The translations under genes were made by a program, and so were the position numbers. The notes under the pieces are model-generated. The model was not told the DNA's origin and searched no databases. It was given only the letters and a program-made list of their open reading frames with translations. From assembly GCF_005221285.1 (NCBI RefSeq), contig NZ_CP039886.1:744001-808000 (forward strand): a stretch of DNA of 64,000 nucleotides, read 5' to 3'. Source of the stretch: Neisseria flavescens. GTDB taxonomy: Bacteria > Pseudomonadota > Gammaproteobacteria > Burkholderiales > Neisseriaceae. Below are positions 32,300 to 42,407 of the stretch, piece by piece. Position 1 is the stretch's first letter; every line of letters begins with the position of its first letter.

Positions 32300-32376
32300 T
32301 ATAGTTTCAAGTCTAGTGGGATACGGACTTAGCTAATGGGCTAAAATCAACGAATAGAAGGAACTCCTCCATTTTT
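32300..32376 (-). repeat. 77-bp copy of the sequence ending the immunity gene at 58227
   Basis: On the minus strand this stretch matches 58434-58510 at 74 of 77 positions by eye. It includes the last codons of the YrhB-like immunity gene (KNGGVPSIR and stop) and 50 bases after it. The match stops exactly where the Correia element at 32376 begins, showing that an immunity-gene tail once stood here and was cut by the element. Confidence 0.75.
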
Positions 32377-32529
32377 ACAGTGGATTAACAAAAATCAGGA
32401 CAAGGCGACGAAGCCGCAGACAGTACAAATAGTACGGAACCGATTCACTTGGTGCTTCAGCACCTTAGAGAATCGTTCTCTTTGAGCTAAGGCGAGGCAA
32501 CGCCGTACTGGTTTTTGTTAATCCACCAT
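32376..32529. repeat. Full-length Correia element (CREE), about 154 bp
   Basis: Ends TACAGTGGATTAACA and TGTTAATCCACCAT are slightly degraded versions of the usual TATAGTGGATTAA repeats. The interior with AAGGCGACGAAGCCGCAGAC and TAAGGCGAGGCAACGCCGTA is complete, including the 50-base central part missing from the short class. Lies between nadB and hsdM. Confidence 0.88.
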
Positions 32530-32806
32530 CTCAACAGCTTAAAATCTTGCGGGATTGGTGTGGAATTTAGGGCTAATCTAGTGCAGCCCCAAAAATTAAA
32601 ATCAAAAGGCCGTCTGAAAGTTGAGTTTCAGACGGCCTTTGTGTAATGCAGGCTTTCCTACCATTTTGCATTGCATCGGTGAATCATGCTCCCTCTACGA
32701 TGTAAATTATGTAAACACCGTGTTGATGGTTTATCATAGCAAAGACTGCACCAAGCAATCATAAATACCGCAATATGTATAAAATCAAAAACCAATAAGA
32801 GAAAAA
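32530..32806. other. Spacer between Correia element and hsdM
   Basis: Contains the DUS hairpin at 32607-32642 and A/T-rich sequence without a gene. A TATAAAAT stretch near 32778, about 25 bases before hsdM, may be its -10 region. AAGAGAAAAA precedes the hsdM ATG. Confidence 0.4.
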
Positions 32807-35422
32807 ATGAATAAACAACAACTTGCAGCCAAAATTTGGCAATCTGCGAATAAAATGCGTTCCAAAATTGAAGCGAACGAATACAAAGACTACATCTTAG
32901 GCTTTATTTTTTACAAATTTCTTTCTGATAAATTAGAAAAATTTGCCCTTGAACAAGGCTTAGAAAAATCAAATTTTGCCGATGAGCTTACCGAATCTAA
33001 CGGGGAGCTTGTCAACCATGTCAAAAGAAACCTCGGCTATTTCATCAGCTACGAACATCTATTTTCGACTTGGTTAGCCCAAGGCTCGGATTTCAATATT
33101 GCCCATGTTCGCACGGCAATGAGCGCTTTCAGTCGCAATATTGCCGACAATTACACTGCTGTTTTTGACGGCATTTTCAAAACCTTGGAATCCGGTTTGA
33201 GTAAATTGGGCGATACCGCCGTCAGCCAAACCAATGCTGTGAAAGACCTTTTCGTACTGATTGCCGATATACCGATGGACGGCAAACAGGGCTATGACGT
33301 ATTGGGCTTTATTTATGAATACCTGATTAGTATGTTTGCTGCCAACGCAGGTAAAAAAGCGGGCGAATTTTATACGCCGCACGAAGTATCTTTGCTGATG
33401 TCTGAAATCATTGCCGACCATCTCAAAGACCGTGAAGAAATCAGCATTTACGACCCGACCAGCGGATCAGGTTCATTGCTGATCAACATCGGCCATAGCG
33501 TTGCCAAACATCTTAAAAGCGCCGACAGCATCAAATATTACGCACAAGAATTAAAAGAAAACACTTACAACCTCACGCGTATGAATTTGGTTATGCGCGG
33601 CATTTTGCCGAGCAATATCTTCACCCGCAATGCCGATACCTTGGAAGACGACTGGCCGCTGGAAGGCGAGCCGCTGTATCTGGATGCCGTAGTATCCAAT
33701 CCGCCCTATTCCCAGCCGTGGAATCCCAAAGACAAAGAAGGCGACATCCGCTACAAACGTTTTGGCGTCGCCCCGCAGGCAAAAGCCGATTTTGCCTTTC
33801 TATTGCACGATCTCTTCCACTTAAAACCCGACGGTATCATGACCATCGTCTTGCCGCATGGCGTGCTTTTTAGGGGTGGCGAAGAAGAGAAAATCCGCAA
33901 AAATCTGATCGAATACAATCATATCGATGCCATTATCGGTCTGCCTGCCAATATCTTTTTTGGTACGGGCATTCCCACCATCATCATCGTTTTACGCCAA
34001 GAGCGCGAACGTAACGACGTATTGATGATTGACGCCTCCAAGCATTTCATCAAAGTAGGCAAAAACAACCATTTGCAGGCAAGCGACATCAAGCGCATTG
34101 TCGATTGCGTGACCCATCGCCGGGAATTGCCTAAATTCTCCCGCATTGTGCCGAAAGCCGAAATTGTGGCAAACGGCTACAACCTCAACATTCCGCGCTA
34201 CGTCGATTCCGCCGAACCGGTGGAGCAATGGGATATTTTCGCCACCATGCACGGCGGCATACCCAAAGCCGAGCTGGCACAATTTACAGACTACTGGGCA
34301 GCCTTTGACGGTTTACAGACGGCTTTATTTACCGATAACGGCACACCTTATGTGCAGCCGAAAACCGACAATCTCAAAGCCGCCATGCAAAGCCACGCCG
34401 GCGTGCTGAATTACCAAGCACAATTTGCCCAAAACTTTGCCGATTTTACCGCCAGCTTGGAAACCCTGCTAATTGGGCCGATGGAAACGCTCAACATATC
34501 CCAAACTCAGCAACAACTTGCCGAACTCATTCGGAAAAAAGTGCAGGCAATGCCCTTATTGGATTTCTATACCGCCTATCAAAAACTCGATGACCTATGG
34601 CGCGCCGATGTGGCAGGCATTGCCGCCGATTTGGAGATGATTCAAACCGAGGGCAAACAGGCAATTAAGCAGGTTGATCCATTTATGGTGCTGAAAAAAG
34701 ACAGCAAAACCAAAAAAGAAGCCGAAGTACAAGACGGCTGGGTGGGGCATATTCTGCCGTTTGAATTGGTGCAGGCCGTCAAACTGCCGCAGGAATTGGC
34801 AAACCTAAAAGCCAAAGAAACCCGCTTGGCAGAAATCACTGCCGAGATGCAAAGCATTTTGGAAAACCTGAGCGAAGAAGAAAAAGCCTGCCCTGCCGTC
34901 AATGAAGAAGGCGACGGCTTTATCAATGCCGAAATTCCCAAAGCCTTGCAACAAGAATTGGAATCCGACGGCGTAGAAATCGCCAAAAAAGCCGACTTAA
35001 GCAAAGCCATCGACAAACACATATTTGCCGAAGAAAGCCTGGGCGCAAAATTGCAGGCTGCCTATAAGCTGCTTGCCGAAGAAAAAACGCTCAAGGCGGA
35101 ACTCAAAACCCTATCCGCCGAGCTGCACAGCAAAACCAAAGCCGCCATTGAAGCCCTGGATGATGCCGAAGCCCTCGATTTGCTCCGCCAAAAATGGTTT
35201 GTTCCGCTCAATGCGGCGATGTGCAGGCTGCCTGAAAACATGCTGGCGCAATTCAGCCAAAAACTGACCGCACTTTGCGACAAATATGCCGACACCTATC
35301 AGCATATCAGCGGGCGCAAACAGGAAAGCGCCGCCGCACTGGCGCAAATGATGGACGAACTCACCGGCAGCGAATTTGATTTGCAGGGCATTGCCGCATG
35401 GCAGGCGATTTTGAAAGGCTAA
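32807..35422 (+). CDS. hsdM: Type I restriction-modification system, methyltransferase subunit
   Basis: Adenine-N6 methyltransferase subunit of an M2S or R2M2S complex. The 871-residue protein has the HsdM N-terminal helical domain (KIWQSANKMRSKIEANEYKD), EFYTPHEVSLLMSEI, the SAM-binding DPTSGSGSLLINIGHS near residue 215, and the catalytic NPPYSQPW near 298. It is longer than the usual 500-odd residues: from about 480 on there is a long helical, charged extension with LAEITAEMQSILENLSEEEK, probably coiled coil. First gene of hsdM-hsdS-hsdR. Confidence 0.94.
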   Translation: MNKQQLAAKIWQSANKMRSKIEANEYKDYILGFIFYKFLSDKLEKFALEQGLEKSNFADELTESNGELVNHVKRNLGYFISYEHLFSTWLAQGSDFNIAHVRTAMSAFSRNIADNYTAVFDGIFKTLESGLSKLGDTAVSQTNAVKDLFVLIADIPMDGKQGYDVLGFIYEYLISMFAANAGKKAGEFYTPHEVSLLMSEIIADHLKDREEISIYDPTSGSGSLLINIGHSVAKHLKSADSIKYYAQELKENTYNLTRMNLVMRGILPSNIFTRNADTLEDDWPLEGEPLYLDAVVSNPPYSQPWNPKDKEGDIRYKRFGVAPQAKADFAFLLHDLFHLKPDGIMTIVLPHGVLFRGGEEEKIRKNLIEYNHIDAIIGLPANIFFGTGIPTIIIVLRQERERNDVLMIDASKHFIKVGKNNHLQASDIKRIVDCVTHRRELPKFSRIVPKAEIVANGYNLNIPRYVDSAEPVEQWDIFATMHGGIPKAELAQFTDYWAAFDGLQTALFTDNGTPYVQPKTDNLKAAMQSHAGVLNYQAQFAQNFADFTASLETLLIGPMETLNISQTQQQLAELIRKKVQAMPLLDFYTAYQKLDDLWRADVAGIAADLEMIQTEGKQAIKQVDPFMVLKKDSKTKKEAEVQDGWVGHILPFELVQAVKLPQELANLKAKETRLAEITAEMQSILENLSEEEKACPAVNEEGDGFINAEIPKALQQELESDGVEIAKKADLSKAIDKHIFAEESLGAKLQAAYKLLAEEKTLKAELKTLSAELHSKTKAAIEALDDAEALDLLRQKWFVPLNAAMCRLPENMLAQFSQKLTALCDKYADTYQHISGRKQESAAALAQMMDELTGSEFDLQGIAAWQAILKG

Positions 35423-35431
35423 GGGGGCAAA

Positions 35432-36595
35432 ATGAATAAGCAACAAGAGCCACGTTTGCGGTTTAAAGGGTTTACAGAAGAGTGGAAAAATAAAACTTTA
35501 GGCGATTTAGGAAGAGTAGAAATGTGTCGCCGTATTTTTAAAGAGCAAACCCAGCCAAGTGGTGAAATTCCCTTTTTTAAAATCGGTACATTTGGACAAG
35601 AACCAGACGCATTTATCAGTAGTGAATTATTTGAGGAATATCGCCAGAAATACCCTTATCCTAAACAAGGAGATATTTTAATTTCTGCTGCGGGTACAAT
35701 TGGCCGAACGGTTGAATTTACAGGGGAGAATGCGTATTTTCAAGATAGCAACATAGTTTGGTTACGTTTTGATGAAAGCCAAATAACTTCAACATTTTTA
35801 AATATCACATACCAAAATATTAAATGGGGTTTAGAAGGAAGTACAATCAAGCGGTTATATAACAGTGATTTATTATCCGCAGAAATAACTGTACCTTCCC
35901 TTCCTGAACAAACCCACCTCGGTTTGTTTTTCCGTCGCTTAGACAGCCAAATCGCCGAGAGCCGTGCGGTGTTGGAAAAAAGCCGTCAGCTTAAAAAGGC
36001 AATGCTGGCAAAAATGTTTCCCGCAAATGGTGAAAAAATACCGCAAATCCGCTTTAAAGGGTTTGAAGGGGAGTGGGAGACATATCAAATTTGTGATTTA
36101 TTTAGAATTACTCGTGGTAATGTCTTAGCTACGACAAATTTAGTAGATAATAAAAATGAAGATTATTGTTATCCTGTCTATAGTTCACAAACGAAAAATA
36201 AAGGTCTGATGGGATATTGGAAACATTACCTGTTTGAAAATGCGATTACTTGGACAACTGATGGAGCAAATGCTGGGGATGTAAATTTTCGTTCAGGGAA
36301 ATTCTATTGCACAAATGTGTGTGGCGTTCTAATTAATGAAGATGGTTTTGCAAATCAATGTATTGCTGAGATTCTCAATTTAGTTACACACAGCTATGTA
36401 TCCTATGTTGGAAATCCTAAATTGATGAATAATGTAATGGCTGAAATTCCTATACTTATTCCTCCAACCATCAAAGAACAAACCGCAATCGGTAATTTCT
36501 TCCTCCAACTAGACGAAACCATTGCTTTACAGTCGGCAGAGGTCGAAAAATTAAACCGGCTCAAAAAAGGGCTGTTGGCAGCGATGTTGGTGTAG
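35432..36595 (+). CDS. hsdS: Type I restriction-modification system, specificity subunit
   Basis: DNA-recognition subunit. The 387 residues form two target recognition domains (about 1-150 and 210-340), each followed by a conserved helix: DSQIAESRAVLEKSRQLKKA after the first and LDETIALQSAEVEKLNRLKK at the end. Both halves begin with a related phrase (RLRFKGFTEEWKNK and QIRFKGFEGEWETY), the internal repeat of HsdS. The recognition domains are much more AT-rich than the helices, as expected of exchanged modules. Starts nine bases after hsdM behind AAGGGGGC. Confidence 0.93.
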   Translation: MNKQQEPRLRFKGFTEEWKNKTLGDLGRVEMCRRIFKEQTQPSGEIPFFKIGTFGQEPDAFISSELFEEYRQKYPYPKQGDILISAAGTIGRTVEFTGENAYFQDSNIVWLRFDESQITSTFLNITYQNIKWGLEGSTIKRLYNSDLLSAEITVPSLPEQTHLGLFFRRLDSQIAESRAVLEKSRQLKKAMLAKMFPANGEKIPQIRFKGFEGEWETYQICDLFRITRGNVLATTNLVDNKNEDYCYPVYSSQTKNKGLMGYWKHYLFENAITWTTDGANAGDVNFRSGKFYCTNVCGVLINEDGFANQCIAEILNLVTHSYVSYVGNPKLMNNVMAEIPILIPPTIKEQTAIGNFFLQLDETIALQSAEVEKLNRLKKGLLAAMLV

Positions 36596-36660
36596 GCAGC
36601 GTCCTGCCCATGATTGAGGCCGTCTGAAAAATTGTGGTAGCGCCCTTACGGAGAAAAAGA

Positions 36661-39600
36661 ATGTTCAATAAAGAAGCTGATTTTGAAAACGCACTGATTG
36701 CCTTGCTGACCACCAAAAGCTGGGAAAAGGAAGTGTTGCGACATCCTACCGAAGAAGATTTGATTGCCAACTGGCAGGCGCATTTGAATAAAACTAATCA
36801 GCACATCGACAAGCTCGATGTACCGTTGATTCGCTCGGAAATGAACCGGATTTTGGAGCAGGTGCAGGCATTGAAAACGCCTTATGCGCTAAACGGCTTT
36901 ATCAACGGCAAAACGGTGGCAATCAAGCGTGAAAATGAGGCAAGTCGTCATTTTGGCAAGGAAGTGTCGCTGGATATTTTTGACCGTGAGGAAATTTCTG
37001 CCGGCAAAAGCCGCTATCAAATTGCCCAGCAGCCCCATTTCACCCCTCGTTCTGATTTATACCCCAAGCAGCGCGGCGATTTGATGCTGTTAATCAACGG
37101 TATGCCGATGTTTCATATTGAGTTGAAACGCTCAGGCGTGCCCATCAGCCAAGCAACCAATCAAATTGAGCGATACCATAAGGCAGGCGCGTTTTCGGGT
37201 ATTTTTAGTCTGGTGCAGGTGTTTGTGGCGATGACGCCGGAAGAATGCCGCTATTTTGCCAATACCGGCGGTCGATTAAATCCGGCGTTTTACTTCCGTT
37301 GGGCGGATTTCAATAATGTGTATATGAACGATTGGGATAAGGTGGCGACGCATTTCCTCTCGATTCCGATGGCGCACCAGTTTATCGGGGATTACACCAT
37401 TGCCGATGCGAAAGACGAACAGCTGAAAGTGTTGCGCAGCTATCAGTATTATGCAGTTAACAAGATTGCCGACACGGTGGCAAAAACCGATTGGACGGCG
37501 GGCAATCAGCGCGGCGGCTATATTTGGCATACCACAGGCTCGGGAAAAACGATGTCGAGTTTTAAATCGGCGCAGTTAATCAGCCGCCGCAAAGATGCGG
37601 ATAAGGTGATTTTCTTGCTCGACCGTATTGAGCTGGGCAAGCAATCGCTGGAGGAATATCAGAATTTTGCCGACAGTAAAGATGATGTACAGGCAACGGA
37701 AAACACCGCCATTTTGCTCGCCAAGCTGAAAAGTAAACAAGACCGCGACCGCCTAATCGTTACGTCCATCCAGAAAATGAGCAATATCAAGGCGGAAGAA
37801 GGAGTCAATGAGGCGGACATCGAGCAAATCAGCGGCAAGCGGCTGGTGTTTATTATTGATGAAGCCCACCGCACCACCTTTGGCGATATGTTGCTCACCA
37901 TTAAGCACACCTTCCCCAATGCGCTTTTCTTCGGCTTTACCGGCACGCCGATTGAAGAAGAAAACGCTAAGAAAAGTTCAACCACTGCTACGGTTTTCGG
38001 CAATGAATTGCACCGCTATTCCATTGCAGACGGCATTCGCGATGAGAACGTGCTGGGTTTTCACCCCTTCCATATCCGCACCTTCAAAGACAGCGATTTA
38101 CGCAGATCTGTCGCTTTGCAAGAAGCTAAAGCGGCAGATGAAAGCGAAGTATTTGCCGATGACCAAAAGAAAAAAATCTACAATCAATTTATGAACAATG
38201 TGCCGATGGCGGGAGAATATACTTCAGACGGCAAATATCAAAAAGGCATTGAAGATTATATACCCAATGTGCAATATCAAACGCCGGAACATGTGAATGC
38301 AGTGATCGACGACATGCTGGAAAATTGGCAACGCCTCAGCCAAGGCAAAAAATATCATGCCATTTTTGCCACCGGCTCTATTCCCGAAGCGGTCAATTAT
38401 TACCGCCTGATTAAAGCCAAAAATTCCGGGCTGAAGCTGACCGCACTTTTCGATCCGAATATTCTTAACGATGGGCAAGGCAACGATAAGGAAGAATGGA
38501 TTGCCGAAATTTTGAATGATTACAACGCCCAGTTCGGCACAAGTTTCGGCTACGCCACTTATTCCCGATTTAAAACAGATTTGTCAGACAGGTTGTCGCA
38601 TATCAATGCGTATAAGAGAATCAAGCCCGACGAGCAGCTGGATTTGTTGATTGTGGTTGATCAGATGCTGACGGGCTTCGACAGTAAATGGCTCAATACA
38701 CTCTATTTAGACAAAATTTTGGATTACGCCAACTTGATTCAGGCATTTTCCCGCACCAACCGCTTATGCGACAAAACCGATAAGCCTTTTGGTTTAATCC
38801 GCTATTACCGCAAGCCGCACACGATGCAACGCAATATTGAGCGGGCCGTAAAACTTTATTCGGGCGACCGTCCAATGGGGCTGTTTGTAGATAATTTAGA
38901 TAAAGTTATCGACAAAATGAATGTCTGCTTTGCCGATATTGCCGATATTTTTAAATGGGCAGGATTAGAGGATTTTTCAAAAAACCCTAATGATACAACC
39001 TCATGCGCAAAGTTTGTCAAACTATTCAATCAACTCAATGAGCACTTACAAGCTGCCCGGCTCTTGGGCTTTTCTTGGGAAAAATCAAGCTATAACGTGG
39101 TGCAGGAAGACGACAGCGTGATCACTGCCACACTCAATTTCGATCAAGAGAGCTACGATAAACTGCTGGCCCGTTATAAAGATTTGTTTAAAGAAAGTCC
39201 AAGCAATGGTGGCGGTAGCGATGATGTGCCATTTGATTTGCGTTCGCACATCAACGAAATCGAAACCGATAAAATTGATCAAAATTATATGAATGCCCGT
39301 TTTGAAAAATGGCTTAAAACCATCGGCGGCATAGAAGAAGCGGCGGCACTTGAGGAGCTACACCACTCTTTTGCTACGCTTTCTAAAGAAGATCAAAAAT
39401 TTGCTGAGTTGTTTTTACACGATGTGCAATCCGGCGATATCAAACTTGATTCAGATTTAGCATTAAGTGATTACATCACTACGTATAAACAAAAAGATGC
39501 CAATGATAAGGTGCTAAAGATAATTAAAAATTTAGGGCTAGATGGAGATTTGCTACGTGCACTGTTGGCAAGAAAATATACCGGCGAAAATTTGGACTTA

Positions 39601-39726
39601 GGCAGACTAAATGACCTAAAAGAAACAGTCGATAGGGAAAAAGCCAAAGTTTATTTTAACGAAGAACGTATATTTTATTTAAATATACGGATTGATGAAT
39701 TTCTAAGGGAACTCATTACAAGATAG
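36661..39726 (+). CDS. hsdR: Type I restriction-modification system, endonuclease/translocase subunit
   Basis: Restriction subunit that translocates and cleaves unmethylated DNA. The 1021-residue product has an N-terminal nuclease domain (RGDLMLLINGMPMFHIELKR, the D...ExK motif, near residue 150), Walker A HTTGSGKT near 290, DEAH in FIIDEAHRTTF near 399, GFTGTPIEEE and the helicase VI block LIQAFSRTNR. The start at 36661 follows ACGGAG; earlier in-frame codons overlap a DUS. All motifs are intact, so the system is probably active. Confidence 0.94.
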   Translation: MFNKEADFENALIALLTTKSWEKEVLRHPTEEDLIANWQAHLNKTNQHIDKLDVPLIRSEMNRILEQVQALKTPYALNGFINGKTVAIKRENEASRHFGKEVSLDIFDREEISAGKSRYQIAQQPHFTPRSDLYPKQRGDLMLLINGMPMFHIELKRSGVPISQATNQIERYHKAGAFSGIFSLVQVFVAMTPEECRYFANTGGRLNPAFYFRWADFNNVYMNDWDKVATHFLSIPMAHQFIGDYTIADAKDEQLKVLRSYQYYAVNKIADTVAKTDWTAGNQRGGYIWHTTGSGKTMSSFKSAQLISRRKDADKVIFLLDRIELGKQSLEEYQNFADSKDDVQATENTAILLAKLKSKQDRDRLIVTSIQKMSNIKAEEGVNEADIEQISGKRLVFIIDEAHRTTFGDMLLTIKHTFPNALFFGFTGTPIEEENAKKSSTTATVFGNELHRYSIADGIRDENVLGFHPFHIRTFKDSDLRRSVALQEAKAADESEVFADDQKKKIYNQFMNNVPMAGEYTSDGKYQKGIEDYIPNVQYQTPEHVNAVIDDMLENWQRLSQGKKYHAIFATGSIPEAVNYYRLIKAKNSGLKLTALFDPNILNDGQGNDKEEWIAEILNDYNAQFGTSFGYATYSRFKTDLSDRLSHINAYKRIKPDEQLDLLIVVDQMLTGFDSKWLNTLYLDKILDYANLIQAFSRTNRLCDKTDKPFGLIRYYRKPHTMQRNIERAVKLYSGDRPMGLFVDNLDKVIDKMNVCFADIADIFKWAGLEDFSKNPNDTTSCAKFVKLFNQLNEHLQAARLLGFSWEKSSYNVVQEDDSVITATLNFDQESYDKLLARYKDLFKESPSNGGGSDDVPFDLRSHINEIETDKIDQNYMNARFEKWLKTIGGIEEAAALEELHHSFATLSKEDQKFAELFLHDVQSGDIKLDSDLALSDYITTYKQKDANDKVLKIIKNLGLDGDLLRALLARKYTGENLDLGRLNDLKETVDREKAKVYFNEERIFYLNIRIDEFLRELITR

Positions 39727-39805
39727 CTATTACTTATTGAAAGATATTAAATAATCATCAAGTTGGCATATCTCTACCTAAACATTAGTCCCCTTACTGA
39801 CCCAA

Positions 39806-40387
39806 CTACAAAGGCTGGGCCAAATCGTTTTCCGTGTTGTAGCTGATAAAATCTTGTTCATGAGGGAAATGGACAACCCTCGCGCGCTGTTGCTGCAGCC
39901 AGCCGCGGATGCTGCGCATTCCTGAATAAAGGTATGGCACGGTGCTTTGCAGGATTTGCGGCCGGATAAACATCACGCTGTAATGCGGTCTGGCAGGGGT
40001 CTCCACATAAAACGCATTGCACAATGGCGTGCGCCGCGCGATGGTTTCAAATTGGGAAACCAAGTTTTCCGGCAAACGCGGCATATCACAGGATACGATA
40101 AGCAACCAGTCGGCAGTAGCAATTTGCAAATCGTTGGCGGCTGTACATAAAGCGGCTAAAGGGCCGTAATGCTGCCATTGGCGCGCATCAGAGAAAACGT
40201 GCGCGGTGCGTTGGGCGTAAGATTCGAGGTTGCGGTTGGCACTGATGGCGATGTGGCTGACTTGGGGGCGGATTTTTTCGATAACATGATCTATCAAGGC
40301 TTTGTTGTGCCATTGCACCAACCCCTTATCGACACCTCCCATCCGGCTTCCCTGCCCGCCGGCCAATATCAGTGCGAAAATTTTCAT
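39806..40387 (-). CDS. mobA: Molybdenum cofactor guanylyltransferase
   Basis: Attaches GMP to molybdopterin to make the guanine dinucleotide cofactor used by nitrate reductase-type enzymes. The 193-residue product begins KIFALILAGGQGSRMGGVDKG, the nucleotidyltransferase signature (LAGG.GSRMGG.DK), and has LLIVSCDMPRLP in the middle. The start at 40387 is preceded by CAAAGGACTACC. It is convergent with hsdR and divergent from the nitrate-type sensor gene, a sensible neighbour. Confidence 0.9.
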   Translation of the reverse strand: MKIFALILAGGQGSRMGGVDKGLVQWHNKALIDHVIEKIRPQVSHIAISANRNLESYAQRTAHVFSDARQWQHYGPLAALCTAANDLQIATADWLLIVSCDMPRLPENLVSQFETIARRTPLCNAFYVETPARPHYSVMFIRPQILQSTVPYLYSGMRSIRGWLQQQRARVVHFPHEQDFISYNTENDLAQPL

Positions 40388-40646
40388 TTTGGTAGTCCTT
40401 TGCGAAGCAGAGTATGGAGTGTGGCTCAAGATGTTGTGTTTATTGGATAAGTTTCAAGGTTTCAGGCCGTCTGAAACCTTATTTTTATGATTTAATTCAC
40501 TTGAGATGAATTTTATCATAACATGATTTTACATTAAACCCCTGTTTTTTCTTATCATATCCATACAATTATTTTAGACAGGTTGTTTATAGACCAAAAG
40601 AATGATATTTTTATAAGATTATCGGATTAGTTTCCCTGCGTGCTTT

Positions 40647-42407
40647 ATGCGTTTATTCTCCGGATCTTCAGACGGCCTGAGCCTGTCTTCGCGTTTAAAA
40701 CTGCTGACTTTTTTATGGGTCAGTTCGGCTTTTTTGTCGATTGTCTTTACCCTGCTGCTTTCTTGGCGTTTGGAAAGCGCGGCCAAAACAATTGAAGATG
40801 CGGGCAGTTTGAAAATGCAGGTTTATCGTTTGGCCTATATGGCAAGCGTCCGTACACCCAATGCGCAAATTGACAACCAAATCAAAGAATTTGAGCGTAC
40901 GCTGGCCAATGTAACACAAAGCGATGCCATTCATCCGCTGATTCCGTCTCAAACACCGCTGGCTTATGACTTGATTCAGTCAATGCTGTTGATTGATTGG
41001 GAATCCAATATCAAGCCGTCTTTGCAACATTACGAGCGTCCGACTCAAATTGGCCTGTACCGTTTTGCCGGCAACATCGAGCTGTTTTTGCAGGCGATGG
41101 AAAATGCCAACGAGCAAAATACCTTGTGGCTGCGCCGCTTTCAAATGGCCATGATGCTGATGATTGTTGTGGCTGCCGGCTTGATGATTGTTTGGCATTA
41201 TTCATGGATTATCCGACCCTTGGAAAAACTGCGCGATGGCGTAGAGACCATCAGCAAAGGGCATTTCGGTGTTCAAATCGAGACAGACCAGATCCGTGAG
41301 TTTGCCCAAGTAAGCAAGGGTTTCAACCAAATGAGTCGCCGTCTGCACACGCTTTATACAGACTTGGAAGGACAAGTTGCCAAACAAACCCAAGACTTGG
41401 CGCGGCAAAACCGTGATTTGACCCTGCTCTACCAAACCACGCGCAATCTGCACCAAACCTTTACGCCGCAACAGGCGGCAGAAGAATTTTTAACTCAGAT
41501 TCTGCCTGCGTTTTCAGCTTTGGGCGGCACTGTATATCTTTCCGATGAGGAGCGGAAACGTTTTGATTTGGCGGCAAGTGTCGGTGAAACCGAAGAAGGA
41601 AATCGTGTAGAATTTCCGATCGTTTATCATGACGAACAGCTTGGCGTATTGACCCTATATTTTTCAGACGGCCATATGCCTGATGAGCAAGACGAAAAAC
41701 TGCTGCATACTTTAAGCGGACAGCTGGGCATTTCCATCGCCAACAACCGCATGGAACAAGAGCGCCGCCTGCTTGCAGTCTTGCAGGAGCGTAACTTGAT
41801 TGCACAAGGTTTGCATGACAGCATCGCGCAAGCTTTGACCTTTTTGAATTTGCAGGTACAAATGCTGGAAAGCGCGTTTGCCTCAGACCAACGCGAGCAG
41901 GCAGAAGAAAATATCGGCTTCATCAAAGACGGCGTGCAGGAATGCTACGAAGACGTACGCGAACTTTTGATGAATTTCCGCACCAAAATCAGTAATAAAG
42001 ATTTTCCTGAAGCGGTAGAATCGCTGCTGGCGCGTTTTGAACGACAAACCGGTATTCCGGTTGATTTAAAATGGCAGGACGACGGGCAGGCTTTGAATTA
42101 TGATGAGCATTTGCAGATCATCTTCATCTTGCAGGAAAGCCTGTCAAATATCCGGAAGCACGCGCGTGCGCAACATGTCAGCGTCGAAATTGCCAACCAC
42201 GGCGATTTTGTCATGACGATTCGTGACGACGGCGCAGGCTTTAATAAAGAACACCTATCAAACCGGCCTTCAGGCGAACATGTCGGCTTGGGCATTATGC
42301 AGGAACGGGCCCAACGGATTAACGCAGAATTGGCCATTACATCGCAGATTGGGCAAGGTACGGCGGTTATGCTGACTTTGCCGCAACAAATGAGAACAGC
42401 ATCATGA
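40647..42407 (+). CDS. NarX/NarQ-type sensor histidine kinase
   Basis: Inner-membrane kinase of the nitrate/nitrite two-component type. The 586-residue protein has a first membrane helix (about 18-40), a periplasmic sensor with a P-box-like segment (DAGSLKMQVYRL, 51-62), a second helix (about 168-186), HAMP, a cysteine-free central GAF-like module, and a HisKA_3 domain with phospho-acceptor His in IAQGLHDSIAQAL and ATPase boxes LQESLSNIRKHA and DDGAGF. In E. coli NarX the P-box has Arg where this protein has Lys56. Gonococcal NarQ is reported to be ligand-insensitive. Overlaps the response regulator gene by four bases. Confidence 0.9.
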   Translation: MRLFSGSSDGLSLSSRLKLLTFLWVSSAFLSIVFTLLLSWRLESAAKTIEDAGSLKMQVYRLAYMASVRTPNAQIDNQIKEFERTLANVTQSDAIHPLIPSQTPLAYDLIQSMLLIDWESNIKPSLQHYERPTQIGLYRFAGNIELFLQAMENANEQNTLWLRRFQMAMMLMIVVAAGLMIVWHYSWIIRPLEKLRDGVETISKGHFGVQIETDQIREFAQVSKGFNQMSRRLHTLYTDLEGQVAKQTQDLARQNRDLTLLYQTTRNLHQTFTPQQAAEEFLTQILPAFSALGGTVYLSDEERKRFDLAASVGETEEGNRVEFPIVYHDEQLGVLTLYFSDGHMPDEQDEKLLHTLSGQLGISIANNRMEQERRLLAVLQERNLIAQGLHDSIAQALTFLNLQVQMLESAFASDQREQAEENIGFIKDGVQECYEDVRELLMNFRTKISNKDFPEAVESLLARFERQTGIPVDLKWQDDGQALNYDEHLQIIFILQESLSNIRKHARAQHVSVEIANHGDFVMTIRDDGAGFNKEHLSNRPSGEHVGLGIMQERAQRINAELAITSQIGQGTAVMLTLPQQMRTAS

